A DNA stretch of 64,000 bases from Parvularcula marina (GCF_003399445.1 NZ_QUQO01000001.1:1485001-1549000), one strand, 5' to 3'; positions 1-8,509 are shown, counted from the first letter of the stretch. A program made the numbers and translations. The notes: generated by a model from the sequence alone, not told the origin.

Positions 1-1169
1 GGCAGAAAGACTGATCGGAAGCGGCGGGTGCGGAAGACGTTATAGAGCGCGCGATCCCGCTTCCGGCCGGTAAAGGCAAAGATTGCGACAAGCGCGATGA
101 CGATCCCGCCCATGCCGAAAAGGCCGCGCTGGAATTCCCCTAGCCAATTGACAGCTGAATCGTGCGGGGACGCTTCCTTGTCTTTTGACTTGCCTTTCGC
201 GGGCGCCGCCTGCTGCTGGACGAAGTCTTCCTCAAGCCCGAATTGCTGCGGCATCGGGACGTCTTCCGCCATCATCCCGCCTAGATCGGAATAGTGATCC
301 CCGAGGGAGGGCTCTTCATATTTCTCCGCTTCGACCGGCTCCTCTCCCTCATCTTCGGCTGGCGCGGTCGCAAAATCAGAGAGCGGATCACCTTCCGCAG
401 GCGGTTCTTCGCCCGTGTCCGCCTCAGCCGACATCTCGGCTGGCTGGCTGGCCATGCTCGGCCGGTCGGTCGAGAGATCCTGAAGTTCGAGCAGCTCATC
501 GAAACTCTCATCGAAGCCTTCGATCACCTGCGTGATCTTTTTCGGAGCCCAGCCCTGCGCCCAGTTGCAGGAGAAATCGGGGAAGAAGGAATCGCGCGCG
601 GCGATCTTATCGACGCTGCAGCGGACATCGACCCCGGTCGCGATGCCGTAAAAGAAAAAGGCCGAGAGCCCGAGAACAAAGAGAAGTTTGGACCGTGACA
701 GGTTCCACAGGCTGTTCGGGCGACGGAAATGAAGGAAAGGCGTGCCAACCGTGTTCCAGCTCAAAATCCGTTCAAGCTGGCGCTTTGGCAGGTCGATATA
801 TTGCAGCGCATAGCGGATGACATTGCCGCCATGGCTGTGCCCGATCAGAATGAAATAGGTGTCGTCATCGGCCTTGATGGCGCTTTCGAGTGCCTCGGCG
901 AGGGCCATGCCGGCCTCGCGGCGCTGGGTTTCCTTGTAGGAGCCTGACCAGCGGAAGCATTCGGCCACTGCGCGGCCTTCATCACCGCCGAATTTCTTGG
1001 CGATTTCCTCAACAAAAGGGCTGGGGGGCACTTCCATGCGGTCTGGCATCTCGACCGGCTGGCCGGTGAACTGCCTCTCGCCCTGCCACCATTTGAGCCG
1101 AGACTCGCCAGAACGCGCAGGTTCTGCGTCAAAAGTCCCATGAACATTGATGATGCGAATGATCGCCAT
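1..1169 (-). CDS. Membrane-linked alpha/beta-hydrolase-like protein (partial, C-terminus beyond window)
   Basis: An open frame runs on the minus strand from an ATG at 1169 through the window edge (389 codons visible, no stop). The N-terminus (MAIIRIINVHGT) and the motif GHSHGG at residues 110-115 (nucleophile Ser112) look like an alpha/beta-hydrolase or lipase-type fold. A hydrophobic helix follows at about 161-181, then a long acidic, Pro/Ala/Glu-rich linker (about 230-330), and a second helix at about 352-367 followed by Arg/Lys-rich sequence. The enzyme would therefore be tethered to the inner membrane. A GAGG-rich stretch precedes the ATG. It is divergent from the acetyltransferase at 1282. 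The substrate is unknown; the hydrolase call rests on the GxSxGG elbow only, since Asp/His partners are not placed. Confidence 0.7.
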   Translation of the reverse strand, partial: MAIIRIINVHGTFDAEPARSGESRLKWWQGERQFTGQPVEMPDRMEVPPSPFVEEIAKKFGGDEGRAVAECFRWSGSYKETQRREAGMALAEALESAIKADDDTYFILIGHSHGGNVIRYALQYIDLPKRQLERILSWNTVGTPFLHFRRPNSLWNLSRSKLLFVLGLSAFFFYGIATGVDVRCSVDKIAARDSFFPDFSCNWAQGWAPKKITQVIEGFDESFDELLELQDLSTDRPSMASQPAEMSAEADTGEEPPAEGDPLSDFATAPAEDEGEEPVEAEKYEEPSLGDHYSDLGGMMAEDVPMPQQFGLEEDFVQQQAAPAKGKSKDKEASPHDSAVNWLGEFQRGLFGMGGIVIALVAIFAFTGRKRDRALYNVFRTRRFRSVFL

Positions 1170-1281
1170 CAATAACCCCCCTCGTCCTTGAGGATGTTAC
1201 GTCCTCAAAGGGGTTGTGAAAAGAGCGGTTTTAATCTGAACGATGTTCTTTTCGCGCCGAAATGACCAAAGGAGCTCGCTT

Positions 1282-1920
1282 ATGCATGGACCAGACCCGC
1301 AAAATCCTCATCCCCTGGCCGGTCATGAGCGTGTCGGCTTCCTCAAGCCGCTGGTGACGGCGGAGAATGTCGAGATCGGCGAATATACCTATTATGACGA
1401 TCCCGAAGGCCCGGCGGGGTTCTATGGGCGGTGCGTGCTCTATCATTACCCCTTTGTCGGCGATGTCCTCCGCATAGGGAAGTTCTGTGCGCTGGCGACG
1501 GGGGTGAAGTTCATCATGAACGGCGCGAACCACGCCATGGGCGGGGTCTCGACCTATCCTTTCAATATCTTTGGCGGCGGCTGGGAGGAAGGGTTTGATC
1601 CAGCCGAATGGTCCGCAGGTCACAAGGGCGATACCGAGATCGGCCATGATGTCTGGATCGGTTATGGTGTCACCATCATGCCGGGCGTGAAGATCGGGCA
1701 TGGGGCGATCATCGCATCGAAATCCGTGGTGACGGGCGACATTCCCCCTTACGCGATTGCCGGCGGTAACCCCGCCAAAGTCATCCGCTCACGGTTCGAT
1801 GAGAAGACTGTCGAGCGCTTGCTGGCGCTCAGCTGGTGGGACTGGCCGCCCGAAAAGATCGGGCGGCACGCAAGAGCGCTGGGCAGGATGGACTTCGAAG
1901 CGCTGGAGGGGGCGGAATAA
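1282..1920 (+). CDS. Xat/CatB-like hexapeptide acetyltransferase
   Basis: A 212-residue left-handed beta-helix acetyltransferase of the xenobiotic (Vat/CatB) group. It shows isoleucine-patch hexapeptide repeats (IGHDVWIGYGVTIMPGVKIG and onward), the GGNPAKVIR segment typical of these enzymes, and the C-terminal WWDWP motif. The early NGANHAMGG segment contains the histidine usually used as catalytic base. These enzymes are cytoplasmic trimers that move an acetyl group from acetyl-CoA to a hydroxyl, in characterised members on chloramphenicol or streptogramins; the natural substrate here is unknown. I chose ATG 1282 because AAAGGAGC lies at 1268-1275, six bases ahead; the frame is open further upstream to 1243 without a ribosome site. 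Confidence 0.85.
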   Translation: MHGPDPQNPHPLAGHERVGFLKPLVTAENVEIGEYTYYDDPEGPAGFYGRCVLYHYPFVGDVLRIGKFCALATGVKFIMNGANHAMGGVSTYPFNIFGGGWEEGFDPAEWSAGHKGDTEIGHDVWIGYGVTIMPGVKIGHGAIIASKSVVTGDIPPYAIAGGNPAKVIRSRFDEKTVERLLALSWWDWPPEKIGRHARALGRMDFEALEGAE

Positions 1921-1930
1921 ATCGCCAAAG

Positions 1931-2045
1931 CCCCTCACCCGGAGACCGCAAAAGCGATCTCCGACCTCTCCCCAGACTTGGGGAGAGGTGATCTCTCGAC
2001 GCCCACCCCACCTCTCCCTTGAAAAAGGGAGAGGTCGAAGCTCAG
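1931..2045. repeat. Hairpin-rich interspersed repeat, copy 1
   Basis: This block starts with CCCCTCACCCGG and ends with GTCGAAGCTCAG. It holds three consecutive inverted repeats: about 1941-1962, a 10-bp stem at 1965-1974/1979-1988, and a perfect 10-bp stem at 2011-2020/2025-2034 with loop GAAA. The same order of elements recurs in direct orientation at 2452-2557, so the pair brackets the DUF559 gene. The right end runs into a perfect 22-bp palindrome (2037-2058) that starts an inverted fragment of the repeat beginning. It resembles REP-type intergenic elements. Confidence 0.75.
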
Positions 2046-2407
2046 TTAACTGAGCTTCGGGTGAGGGTTTTCTGGCATTCCAAAATGATCGCGTGCAGCA
2101 CCATATCGATGTCGGTTTCGATGTCATCATTCCAGAAGCGGATGACACGAAACCCCAAGCCCCCAAGAAAGGCGGTACGCCTATGGTCGTAAGCCACTTC
2201 CGCTGGTGTCCCATGCGTCGCGCCGTCAACCTCGACGATGAGTTTCGCTTCAGCACACGGAAAATCGACAATATAAGCGCCACGCGGCACCTGACGCCGG
2301 AACTTGAACCCGCCAAGCTGCTGGTTGCGTAGCCGGCGCCATAAAAGCGTTTCCGCTTGCGTCTGATCTGCACGGAGCTTTTTGGCGAAATTCAGAGTAC
2401 GTGACAT
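2042..2407 (-). CDS. DUF559 family protein (Vsr/restriction-endonuclease-like fold)
   Basis: A 121-residue protein with the features of the DUF559 family, small proteins related to Vsr-type nucleases: an N-terminal AKKLRADQTQAETLLWRRLR helix, then a core with FRRQVPRGAYIVDF, LIVEVDGATH and a late GFRVIRFWNDD. The Asp/Glu residues in VDF and EVDG would be the metal-binding set of the PD-(D/E)xK-like fold. No cellular role is established for the family. The stop codon and last residues (TLTRSSVN) are encoded by the inverted repeat fragment at 2042-2073, so the 3' end of the gene is built from the repeat that flanks it. The upstream repeat copy begins 45 bp before the start codon. Confidence 0.85.
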   Translation of the reverse strand: MSRTLNFAKKLRADQTQAETLLWRRLRNQQLGGFKFRRQVPRGAYIVDFPCAEAKLIVEVDGATHGTPAEVAYDHRRTAFLGGLGFRVIRFWNDDIETDIDMVLHAIILECQKTLTRSSVN

Positions 2408-2451
2408 GATGGGAACATATCATGAACAACAAGAGGTGTCCACTTCAAGAA

Positions 2452-2557
2452 CCCCTCACCCGGCGCTACGCGCCGACCTCTCCCCCGTCCCGGGGAGAGG
2501 TGATCTCTCGCCGTCCGCCCCGCCTCTCCCTTGAAAAAGGGAGAGGTCGAAGCTCAG
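2452..2557. repeat. Hairpin-rich interspersed repeat, copy 2
   Basis: Direct copy of the element at 1931-2045. The start (CCCCTCACCCGG), the central GGGGAGAGGTGATCTCTCG and the final CCTCTCCCTTGAAAAAGGG-type stem-loop are all shared. The first and second hairpins have different stem sequences but remain paired (GGCGC/GCGCC; CTCTCCCC/GGGGAGAG). Compensating changes of this kind suggest that the fold is maintained. Confidence 0.75.
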
Positions 2558-2564
2558 CGTCCCA

Positions 2565-2885
2565 TCAGTTTAAGTCGGGCAGAAGCCAGTACATCACTGC
2601 CAATATCGACAGCGCGCTTGTGTACCCCAGAACCATCGCGAACCAGTAAGGTCTTTGCGATGGGCGCCTGAAGACCATCGTCAAACAAAACAGAGCCGGA
2701 AGCACCGCAAAGGCCGTACCGATGGATGAAGCCAAAACAAAGCCGCCGAGCATGATGCTCGGCTGAAAATCCGCAGAGATACCAAAACAAATCGCGCCGA
2801 TCAGCCCAAAACATAGCGCGCTACCTAACGAGACCCCGGCTCCAAAAAGGAATGGATTGCCTTCATATCTGAAGCCTCTAGCCAC
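2565..2885 (-). CDS. Small integral membrane protein, unknown function
   Basis: A 106-residue hydrophobic protein with a GTG start only 7 bp after the cysS stop, suggesting cotranscription with cysS. Three or four membrane helices are visible (about 12-36, 43-68 and 82-102), separated by short polar loops including RRPSQRP. I recognise no family motif. The ORF length, hydrophobic periodicity and tight placement favour a real gene, but there is no independent functional evidence. Confidence 0.55.
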   Translation of the reverse strand: MARGFRYEGNPFLFGAGVSLGSALCFGLIGAICFGISADFQPSIMLGGFVLASSIGTAFAVLPALFCLTMVFRRPSQRPYWFAMVLGYTSALSILAVMYWLLPDLN

Positions 2886-2892
2886 AGGGTTC

Positions 2893-4266
2893 CTACCCCC
2901 GCCGCCAAGTCACGCCGTCGGGACCGTCCTCGAGGATGACGCCTTTGGCGGCGAGGTCATCGCGGATCTGGTCGGAGCGGGCAAAGTCCTTGTCCGCCCG
3001 AGCCTGCTGGCGTTCCGCAATGAGGGCTTCGATTTCGTCCGCTGTCGGACCGTCGCCTGAGCCTTGCTGGAACCAGTCTTCGGCGGAAGAGGCGAAGAGC
3101 CCCATCAGTTCTCCACTGGCGCGCAGGCTGGCGGCGGCGACCTTGTCCCCGGCGCTGGCCTTTTCGCGCAGCTCATGAAGGGCGGCAATCGCCTGCGGTG
3201 TGTTGATGTCATCGGTCAGCGCCGCGCGGACGCTCGGCGCCACCTCGCCGCCTTCGGCCACATCGCTCAGCACGCGGTAGAATCGGTCAAGCTGGGACTT
3301 GCAGCTCGCCAGCAACTCCTCCGACCAGTCGAGCGGCTGGCGGTATTGTGCCGTGAGGAGCGCAAAGCGCAGCACTTCACCCGGCCAGCGCGTGAGCAAC
3401 TCCTGCGGGGTTTCAATATTGCCGACGCTTTTCGACATTTTCGCACCATCGAGCCGCAGCATGCCGTTATGAAACCAGAAGCGCGCGAGCGGCGTGTCGC
3501 CAGTCTCGGTGCCGCAGCAGCTCTGCGCAATCTCATTCTCATGGTGCGGAAAGCGCAAATCCTGCCCGCCGCAGTGAATGTCGATGGTCTCGCCCAGCAC
3601 ATCCCGGATCATCGCCGAACATTCAAGGTGCCATCCGGGGCGTCCGCGCCCCTCAATCGGCCAATCGGCAGGCACATCCCAGCCGGGCTCGTCATCAGCG
3701 GAGGGCTTCCAGAGGACAAAATCAGCAGGGTCTTTCTTGTAAGGAGCGACCTCAACCCGCGCACCAGCGATAATCGCGTCGCGGTCGAGGCCGGAAAGCT
3801 TCCCGTACCGATCAAAGCTTTTCGTATCGAAGAGGATATGTCCGTCCCCGGCATAGGCGTGACCGCGCGCCAGCAGGATCGAGACCAGCGCCTGCATGGC
3901 GGGGATCGTCTCGGTCGCGCGCGGCGCCACGTCAGGCCGCTGACACCCCAGCGCATCAAGCCCCGCAAGATAAGCCTCGGTTGCCCGCGCGGTGATGACG
4001 CCGATCTCAACGCCCTCTTCCCTGGCGGCCTTCATGATCTTGTCGTCGATATCGGTGAAGTTCCGCGCATAGCGAACATGGCCTGCGCCAAATTCATGCC
4101 GCAGCACGCGGATCAGCATATCGGCATTCACCGCTGCACGCGCATTGCCGATATGGGGCGGCGCATAGACGGTCGGCCCGCAACAATAGACCGTCACCCG
4201 GTCGGGGTCGGCGGGGATGAATTCACGTTTCTCGCGGGTATAGCTGTCGTAAAGGTGCATTGGCAT
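2893..4266 (-). CDS. cysS: Cysteinyl-tRNA synthetase
   Basis: Class I aminoacyl-tRNA synthetase that charges tRNA-Cys in the cytoplasm. The HIGN signature is at residues 38-41 following YCCGPTVYAPP, and KMSKS appears in GAKMSKSVGN near residue 270. The zinc-ligand pattern is present (Cys in YCCGP, Cys in HLECSAM, then GQDLRFPHHENEIAQ). The C-terminal anticodon-binding part ends with a helical RADKDFARSDQIRDDL segment and the usual GVILEDGPDGVTW tail. Length (457 residues) is normal. The frame is open to 4302, but MPMHLYDSYT at 4266 matches the normal N-terminus, so I placed the start there; 4260 is also possible. Confidence 0.97.
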   Translation of the reverse strand: MPMHLYDSYTREKREFIPADPDRVTVYCCGPTVYAPPHIGNARAAVNADMLIRVLRHEFGAGHVRYARNFTDIDDKIMKAAREEGVEIGVITARATEAYLAGLDALGCQRPDVAPRATETIPAMQALVSILLARGHAYAGDGHILFDTKSFDRYGKLSGLDRDAIIAGARVEVAPYKKDPADFVLWKPSADDEPGWDVPADWPIEGRGRPGWHLECSAMIRDVLGETIDIHCGGQDLRFPHHENEIAQSCCGTETGDTPLARFWFHNGMLRLDGAKMSKSVGNIETPQELLTRWPGEVLRFALLTAQYRQPLDWSEELLASCKSQLDRFYRVLSDVAEGGEVAPSVRAALTDDINTPQAIAALHELREKASAGDKVAAASLRASGELMGLFASSAEDWFQQGSGDGPTADEIEALIAERQQARADKDFARSDQIRDDLAAKGVILEDGPDGVTWRRG

Positions 4267-4416
4267 GAACGGGCATTTGCCCGCTCCGGCCGCAGGGCGC
4301 AATCATGCAGATGCCCTGCTGGACTTCACAGAAAAAGGAGACCCGGCGGGACACCGGATCTCCTCTTCGGGCAGGCGATCAGAGAATTGAGGGCAGCAAT
4401 TCACTCCTCGCCTTTT

Positions 4417-4451
4417 GGTCAGTCAGGCATGAGCAGGGACCCTGACTGACC
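4417..4451. terminator. 11-bp perfect stem-loop between cysS and isochorismatase gene
   Basis: GGTCAGTCAGG (4417-4427) pairs exactly with CCTGACTGACC (4441-4451) across a 13-base loop. It sits just after the stop codon of the minus-strand hydrolase gene and before cysS. TTTT lies on the left side but there is no clean T-tract beyond the stem in the direction of transcription, so terminator function is likely but not certain. A second weaker hairpin lies at about 4337-4363. Confidence 0.5.
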
Positions 4452-4463
4452 CAAGGCGCGTTG

Positions 4464-5267
4464 TCAGAGGGCTTTTGACACGCGCTCAACCGTTTCTTCC
4501 GTCGTCCAGACGCCGTTAGAGACGTAACGGAAATTGATCAGTGCAGCGAGGTAACCGTCGCCATCCGGCACGATGGCACCAGCCGTTGCGTCTTTGACGA
4601 CAGCAACCTCGAAGCCCTGTTCCAGTAGCTCATAAAGATGCGCCTGGGTGCAGAGATTGGCCGACATGCCCGCAAGGATCACCTTGTCGATGCCGCGCTT
4701 ACGAAGCTGGAGCGCAAGATCATTCTGCTCAGGGCCATAGATTTTGTGCGTACTCGTAATAACCGTCTCGCCGTCATGGATGTACTGGCGATATTGCGGC
4801 ATGAAGTCAGAGCCGGAATTGGCGAACCCTTCGAGCGTATAGGGATCTTTACGGTCGAACATGCCGATCGAGTGCATCAGGCGTTCGAGCGCGCCTTCGA
4901 ATTGCCAGCCATGGTCTGTCGGATAATAGTGGTGGGGCGAGATGAAGAGCGGCAGATCTTCATCCTTTGCCAGCTTCATCAGGCGTTCTAGGTTTTCGAC
5001 CGTGTTCTGCTCGGTGACACTCTGGCCGATCACACCCCAGCTCACCCCATCGGGAGAGAGAAAGTCGATCTGCGGGTCGGTGATGACGATGGCCGTGCGC
5101 GACCGGTCAATCTCCATATCGATCTGCGGCAGCGCAGGCTCTGCCGGCTCGGCATAGGCCGGGTTCGGTGACGGCTTGACCGTCATCATGGATTCAACAG
5201 CTTCACCAGCGGCCATTTCAGCCATGAAGACGAGAGCCGTGACAGCACCTTTGAAGAAAATAGACAT
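4464..5267 (-). CDS. Exported isochorismatase-family cysteine hydrolase (YcaC-like)
   Basis: A 267-residue protein with a hydrophobic N-terminus (MSIFFKGAVTALVF...) that looks like a signal peptide or anchor, then an isochorismatase-fold hydrolase. Catalytic Asp lies in AIVITDPQIDFLSP (about residue 64), a Lys in TSTHKIYG, and the nucleophilic Cys in LAGMSANLCTQAH (about residue 216) preceded by the usual cis-peptide region. YcaC-type hydrolases split amide or ester bonds; the substrate is unknown. ATG 5267 was chosen because AAAGGGAA sits upstream and the signal-like sequence starts there; the frame continues to 5384. Divergent TetR gene and operators suggest repression by that regulator. 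Confidence 0.85.
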   Translation of the reverse strand: MSIFFKGAVTALVFMAEMAAGEAVESMMTVKPSPNPAYAEPAEPALPQIDMEIDRSRTAIVITDPQIDFLSPDGVSWGVIGQSVTEQNTVENLERLMKLAKDEDLPLFISPHHYYPTDHGWQFEGALERLMHSIGMFDRKDPYTLEGFANSGSDFMPQYRQYIHDGETVITSTHKIYGPEQNDLALQLRKRGIDKVILAGMSANLCTQAHLYELLEQGFEVAVVKDATAGAIVPDGDGYLAALINFRYVSNGVWTTEETVERVSKAL

Positions 5268-5299
5268 GTTACTCGTTCCCTTTATCTGTATAAGGATTT

Positions 5300-5488
5300 T
5301 CAGTCCGTGCTCGATGAGCGCAGGAATGACATTGCGGTTGATTTCAGCTTGCCTGCCAAAGAGCCCGACCATTCGCGTAGCCACAGGGCCGCATAGATTT
5401 CCTGATCGAAATGCCCCGAGCTGAGGGCATGTGATGTCACGTCTTCCAGTCTCTGCTTGCAGTGATGGGATCCGTGATCAGGGGACAT
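5300..5488 (-). CDS. Possible small ORF (62 aa), unknown
   Basis: A short minus-strand frame begins at an ATG preceded by a strong GGGAGGAGGGGG ribosome site and ends 32 bp before the isochorismatase gene. The product is polar, with His/Cys residues near its N-terminus (SPDHGSHHCKQ). I recognise no family. It could be a leader ORF of the operon or chance; only the ribosome-site quality and position argue for it. Confidence 0.25.
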   Translation of the reverse strand: MSPDHGSHHCKQRLEDVTSHALSSGHFDQEIYAALWLREWSGSLAGKLKSTAMSFLRSSSTD

Positions 5489-5635
5489 GGCGCCCCCCTC
5501 CTCCCTTATGTGCCCAGCGCTGGCAGCCAGCACATTCGCATGTGTACGGATTTTCTTAGTTGCCGAATTGCGGGTCATCTTTGCTCTCTCCATGACAGGC
5601 AGTCTTTTCGGTTTCCGGCCAGCTCCCGAAGGATA

Positions 5636-5797
5636 ACCGATCGGTACATGTAAAATACGCACATAAACCGATCGGTCAACCCACTTTGATAGATTTTCTG
5701 ACAGAAATCCGCTCGATGGTGCGTATTCTGTTGATAATATTAGGATTTCTGAGGGTAGATTTTTGCAGCGGCACCCTCTAGGTGTGGACCGATCAGT
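5636..5797. promoter_or_regulatory. TetR operator set (three ACCGATCGGT-type palindromes)
   Basis: Two perfect palindromes ACCGATCGGT lie at 5636-5645 and 5667-5676, exactly 31 bp apart (about three helical turns), and a third, ACCGATCAGT with one mismatch, lies at 5788-5797 just before the TetR start. The region is the divergent intergenic space between the isochorismatase transcript and the TetR gene. Placement fits repression of the divergent operon and autoregulation. Confidence 0.7.
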
Positions 5798-5814
5798 ATA
5801 TGAGAGTACCCATA

Positions 5815-6390
5815 ATGAGCGAATCCAAGAGAGACCAGCTAGTGCAGCGCGCGCTGCAGGTCTTCTATCAGGGGGGATTTCACGCTGTCGGCATGGATCG
5901 GCTGGCAAAGGAGACTGGCGTTTCCAAGACGGCGATCTACAAGCATTTCCGGACCAAGGATGATCTGATCCTCGCCACGCTGCGGCTGCGCGACGAGAAT
6001 TTCCGGAACTGGATGATCCGCGGCATCGAGGAGGAAGCCGAAACGCCGGAAGCTCGCCTTTATGCGATCTTTGATGTGCTGGGGCAGTGGTTCGCCGAAC
6101 CCCAGTTCCGCAGTTGCATGTTCATCAAGGCGTCCTCGGAATATCAGGACCGCAAGCACCCGGTGCATGCGATCTCTGCCGAGCACAAAAGGCTGATCCA
6201 CCGCTATTTCGAGGGGCTGGCCGAGAAAGCCGGCGCTGCCGAACCATCAGCCCTCGCCGACCAGCTTTTGCTCCTCAAAGAAGGCGCGATCGTGCTGGCG
6301 CACCTTCTCGATCCAAAAAAGACCGCGATTGATGCGAAGGCCGCAGCAACCGTGCTGATCGACGCTGCACTGCGGCCCGTCACAGATTAG
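5815..6390 (+). CDS. TetR/AcrR family transcriptional regulator
   Basis: A 191-residue TetR-family repressor. The N-terminal helix-turn-helix is clear: ALQVFYQGGFHAVGMDRLAKE followed by TGVSKTAIYKHFRTKDDLI, at about residues 10-52. The C-terminal ligand domain contains GCMF-like sequence (FRSCMFIKASSEYQD) as in regulators of the small TetR_C-6/YcdC-like groups. I chose ATG 5815; in-frame alternatives are ATG 5800 and GTG 5782, but the third operator overlaps that region. It is divergent from the exported hydrolase and probably controls it; the inducer is unknown. Confidence 0.9.
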   Translation: MSESKRDQLVQRALQVFYQGGFHAVGMDRLAKETGVSKTAIYKHFRTKDDLILATLRLRDENFRNWMIRGIEEEAETPEARLYAIFDVLGQWFAEPQFRSCMFIKASSEYQDRKHPVHAISAEHKRLIHRYFEGLAEKAGAAEPSALADQLLLLKEGAIVLAHLLDPKKTAIDAKAAATVLIDAALRPVTD

Positions 6391-6437
6391 GCAAGACCGC
6401 TACATTCAACGGAATAAATACTCAGTATACTGCTGGG

Positions 6438-7421
6438 CTATGCCGCATTCCACTTACGTATGGCCGTTCGACGCGCCTTGAGCGGCTCTTCAACAAAGGC
6501 CACGACCAAAGCTGACACAATGAGTGTGATGATGGTTCCAACTAGGAATCGCTCCAGCCAGCGCTCCGCCCCCATCGCTGTTGCGAGTGCTGCGCACGGC
6601 CAATGGACCAGGAACACAGGATAGCTCAACGATCCCGCCCAATCGGCCATCATGCTTCTCTTTGTGCTTTTCAGGAAGAATCCGAAGGCCATAAAAAGGA
6701 CATATGGACCCACCCACAGATTCAGCCATGACCAGATATCTTTTGGGCTACCGCCTTTGAGATCGAACAGAAGCGGAGTTGCAAACAAGATGACGGGCAA
6801 AGCGAGCACTGCAGCCCATTCGATGATCGTTGGTATCTTGCCTTTGAACTCGTATCTGAGTGCGCCTAGCGCGAATGCATATCCAGAAGCGATCCAGTTG
6901 CCGTAGTATGGGGCATTACTCATCCATGCCCAGATGAAAGGCATGATCATGAATGACATCAAAACTGGAACACGGAATTTTTCGACAGCCGTATAAAGAA
7001 TAAAAAGAAGAACATACCAGACGAGCTCCACATGGAGCGACCAGGACGGCGGCAGGAAGCGTTGCGGATTGCCCTGCTGCCCAAAGATGATCAGGTTTCC
7101 GAACAAATTGCTTGCCGTTTTCGGAAGATCCATAGCGCCGTTCGTCGTCTTCGCGACTTCTGGTATTGTCAGCACAACAACAAAAGCAAAGATCGCGCAC
7201 GCCCAGTAAATTGGGTATATTCTCAAAAACCTGTTGGTGATGAACGCTTTTGCCCTGTCTTTGTACGCCTCAGACAAAAGCTTTGCGATCAGATAACCGC
7301 TGATGAAAAAAAACATCATCACTGCGACTCGTCCCGCTTGGGGCGCGATCGGCCTCCAGAGATGGAAGACCACGACGGACATCGCGAGGAAGAAGCGAAA
7401 ATAGGCCAACCGAGTGAACAT
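6438..7421 (-). CDS. Acyltransferase family 3 integral membrane protein
   Basis: A 327-residue protein of the acyltransferase-3 (OafA/OpgC-like) family, with about ten hydrophobic helices. The N-terminal family features are present: YFRFFLAMSVVVFHLW (conserved His about 20), the MMFFFISGYL motif, and ITNRFLRIYPIYW with the conserved Arg. Members O-acylate polysaccharides, lipids or peptidoglycan at the inner membrane; the target here is unknown. Some polysaccharide genes lie 7 kb away, but no direct operon partner is visible. The region 7422-7645 up to folE shows no gene. Confidence 0.9.
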   Translation of the reverse strand: MFTRLAYFRFFLAMSVVVFHLWRPIAPQAGRVAVMMFFFISGYLIAKLLSEAYKDRAKAFITNRFLRIYPIYWACAIFAFVVVLTIPEVAKTTNGAMDLPKTASNLFGNLIIFGQQGNPQRFLPPSWSLHVELVWYVLLFILYTAVEKFRVPVLMSFMIMPFIWAWMSNAPYYGNWIASGYAFALGALRYEFKGKIPTIIEWAAVLALPVILFATPLLFDLKGGSPKDIWSWLNLWVGPYVLFMAFGFFLKSTKRSMMADWAGSLSYPVFLVHWPCAALATAMGAERWLERFLVGTIITLIVSALVVAFVEEPLKARRTAIRKWNAA

Positions 7422-7645
7422 GAGACACTTTATGCGTTATCTGAAGTACGATCACTACTTTTGGTTGACGCCCTAAGCAAGTGCGTCTCGACCGCGCAAG
7501 AAAATCAAGAGCATTTGCATTTTCAGGGGATTGCCCCATATCCTGCTGACATGGCCGGTTAAGTCTGGATCCAGGAACCTGCTCCGGCCCTCATATTCCC
7601 CCACAGGCGCGAACCTGGAATCGCTCCTTCGATAGGACAGACCCG

Positions 7646-8269
7646 ATGAGCGTCATTGCCTACGATTCCAAGTCGCATGCGCCCTCCAAAGAGAAGGCCG
7701 GCGCCGAACCCACTGCCGCAGAAGCCGAAGAGGCCGTGCGCACCCTGATCCGCTGGGCAGGTGACAACCCCGCCCGCGAAGGGCTGCTGGATACGCCCTC
7801 CCGCGTGACCAAAGCCTTCAAGGAATGGTTCGCCGGTTACGCTGAAGACCCCGCGGAGGTTCTCGCCCGCACCTTCGAAGAGGTTGAGGGTTATGACGAT
7901 ATCGTCGTCATGAAAGACATTCGGCTCGAGAGCTATTGCGAGCACCACATGGCGCCGATCATCGGCAAGGCGCACGTCGCCTATCTGCCGGATGGCAAGG
8001 TCGTCGGCATCTCCAAGCTTGCGCGGCTGGTCGATATTTTCGGCAAGCGCCTGCAGGTGCAGGAGAAAATGACTGCGCAGATTGCCCAGACGCTGGATGA
8101 TGTCCTCAAGCCGCGCGGCGTCGCCGTGATGATCGAGGCCGAGCACCAATGCATGTCGACCCGCGGCATCCACAAGCACGGCGTTGATACGCTTACGACC
8201 CGCTTTACCGGTGTCTTCAAGGACGACCCGGCAATGGAAGCGCGGTTCTTCCGCCTGATCGGCCGATAA
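7646..8269 (+). CDS. folE: GTP cyclohydrolase I
   Basis: Catalyses GTP to 7,8-dihydroneopterin triphosphate, the first step of tetrahydrofolate (and pterin) synthesis. Zinc and active-site motifs are intact: [10 protein letters not shown] with Cys and two His, and [12 protein letters not shown] with the second zinc Cys; [21 protein letters not shown] is the signature core. Length (207 residues) is typical with a short variable N-terminus. It reads toward the HWE kinase gene, and hisI lies 4.9 kb downstream. Confidence 0.97.
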   Translation: MSVIAYDSKSHAPSKEKAGAEPTAAEAEEAVRTLIRWAGDNPAREGLLDTPSRVTKAFKEWFAGYAEDPAEVLARTFEEVEGYDDIVVMKDIRLESYCEHHMAPIIGKAHVAYLPDGKVVGISKLARLVDIFGKRLQVQEKMTAQIAQTLDDVLKPRGVAVMIEAEHQCMSTRGIHKHGVDTLTTRFTGVFKDDPAMEARFFRLIGR

Positions 8270-8509
8270 ACAGACCCATTTCTGGCATGTGAGCCCCCGA
8301 AGCCCTGCTCACGGGGCCACTTGTCCGACAGGCGCAAAATTTTCGCCTGCACCTGCAACCGAATTCACCGGGCCGCGTTTCGTTATCGGCACCATGTGTT
8401 TTGGGCGGTAAAAGCAGGCGCATACTTTCATGATTGGACACGTTCCTCCCCGCAGTCGTCGGGAGAAAATCATTGTCGTGACGGGCTCCCGTCAGAAGGG
8501 GCGGCGCAC

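Noticed and set aside
3064-4449. 461-codon plus-strand frame
   Set aside because: Antisense shadow of cysS.
4303-4463. tRNA or RNA gene between cysS and the hydrolase gene
   Set aside because: Only two simple hairpins are visible; no cloverleaf or conserved T-loop.
5300-5908. 202-codon minus-strand frame over the TetR operator region
   Set aside because: It runs through the TetR operators and into the TetR gene; only its last 62 codons have a good ribosome site, and those are listed as a low-confidence small ORF.
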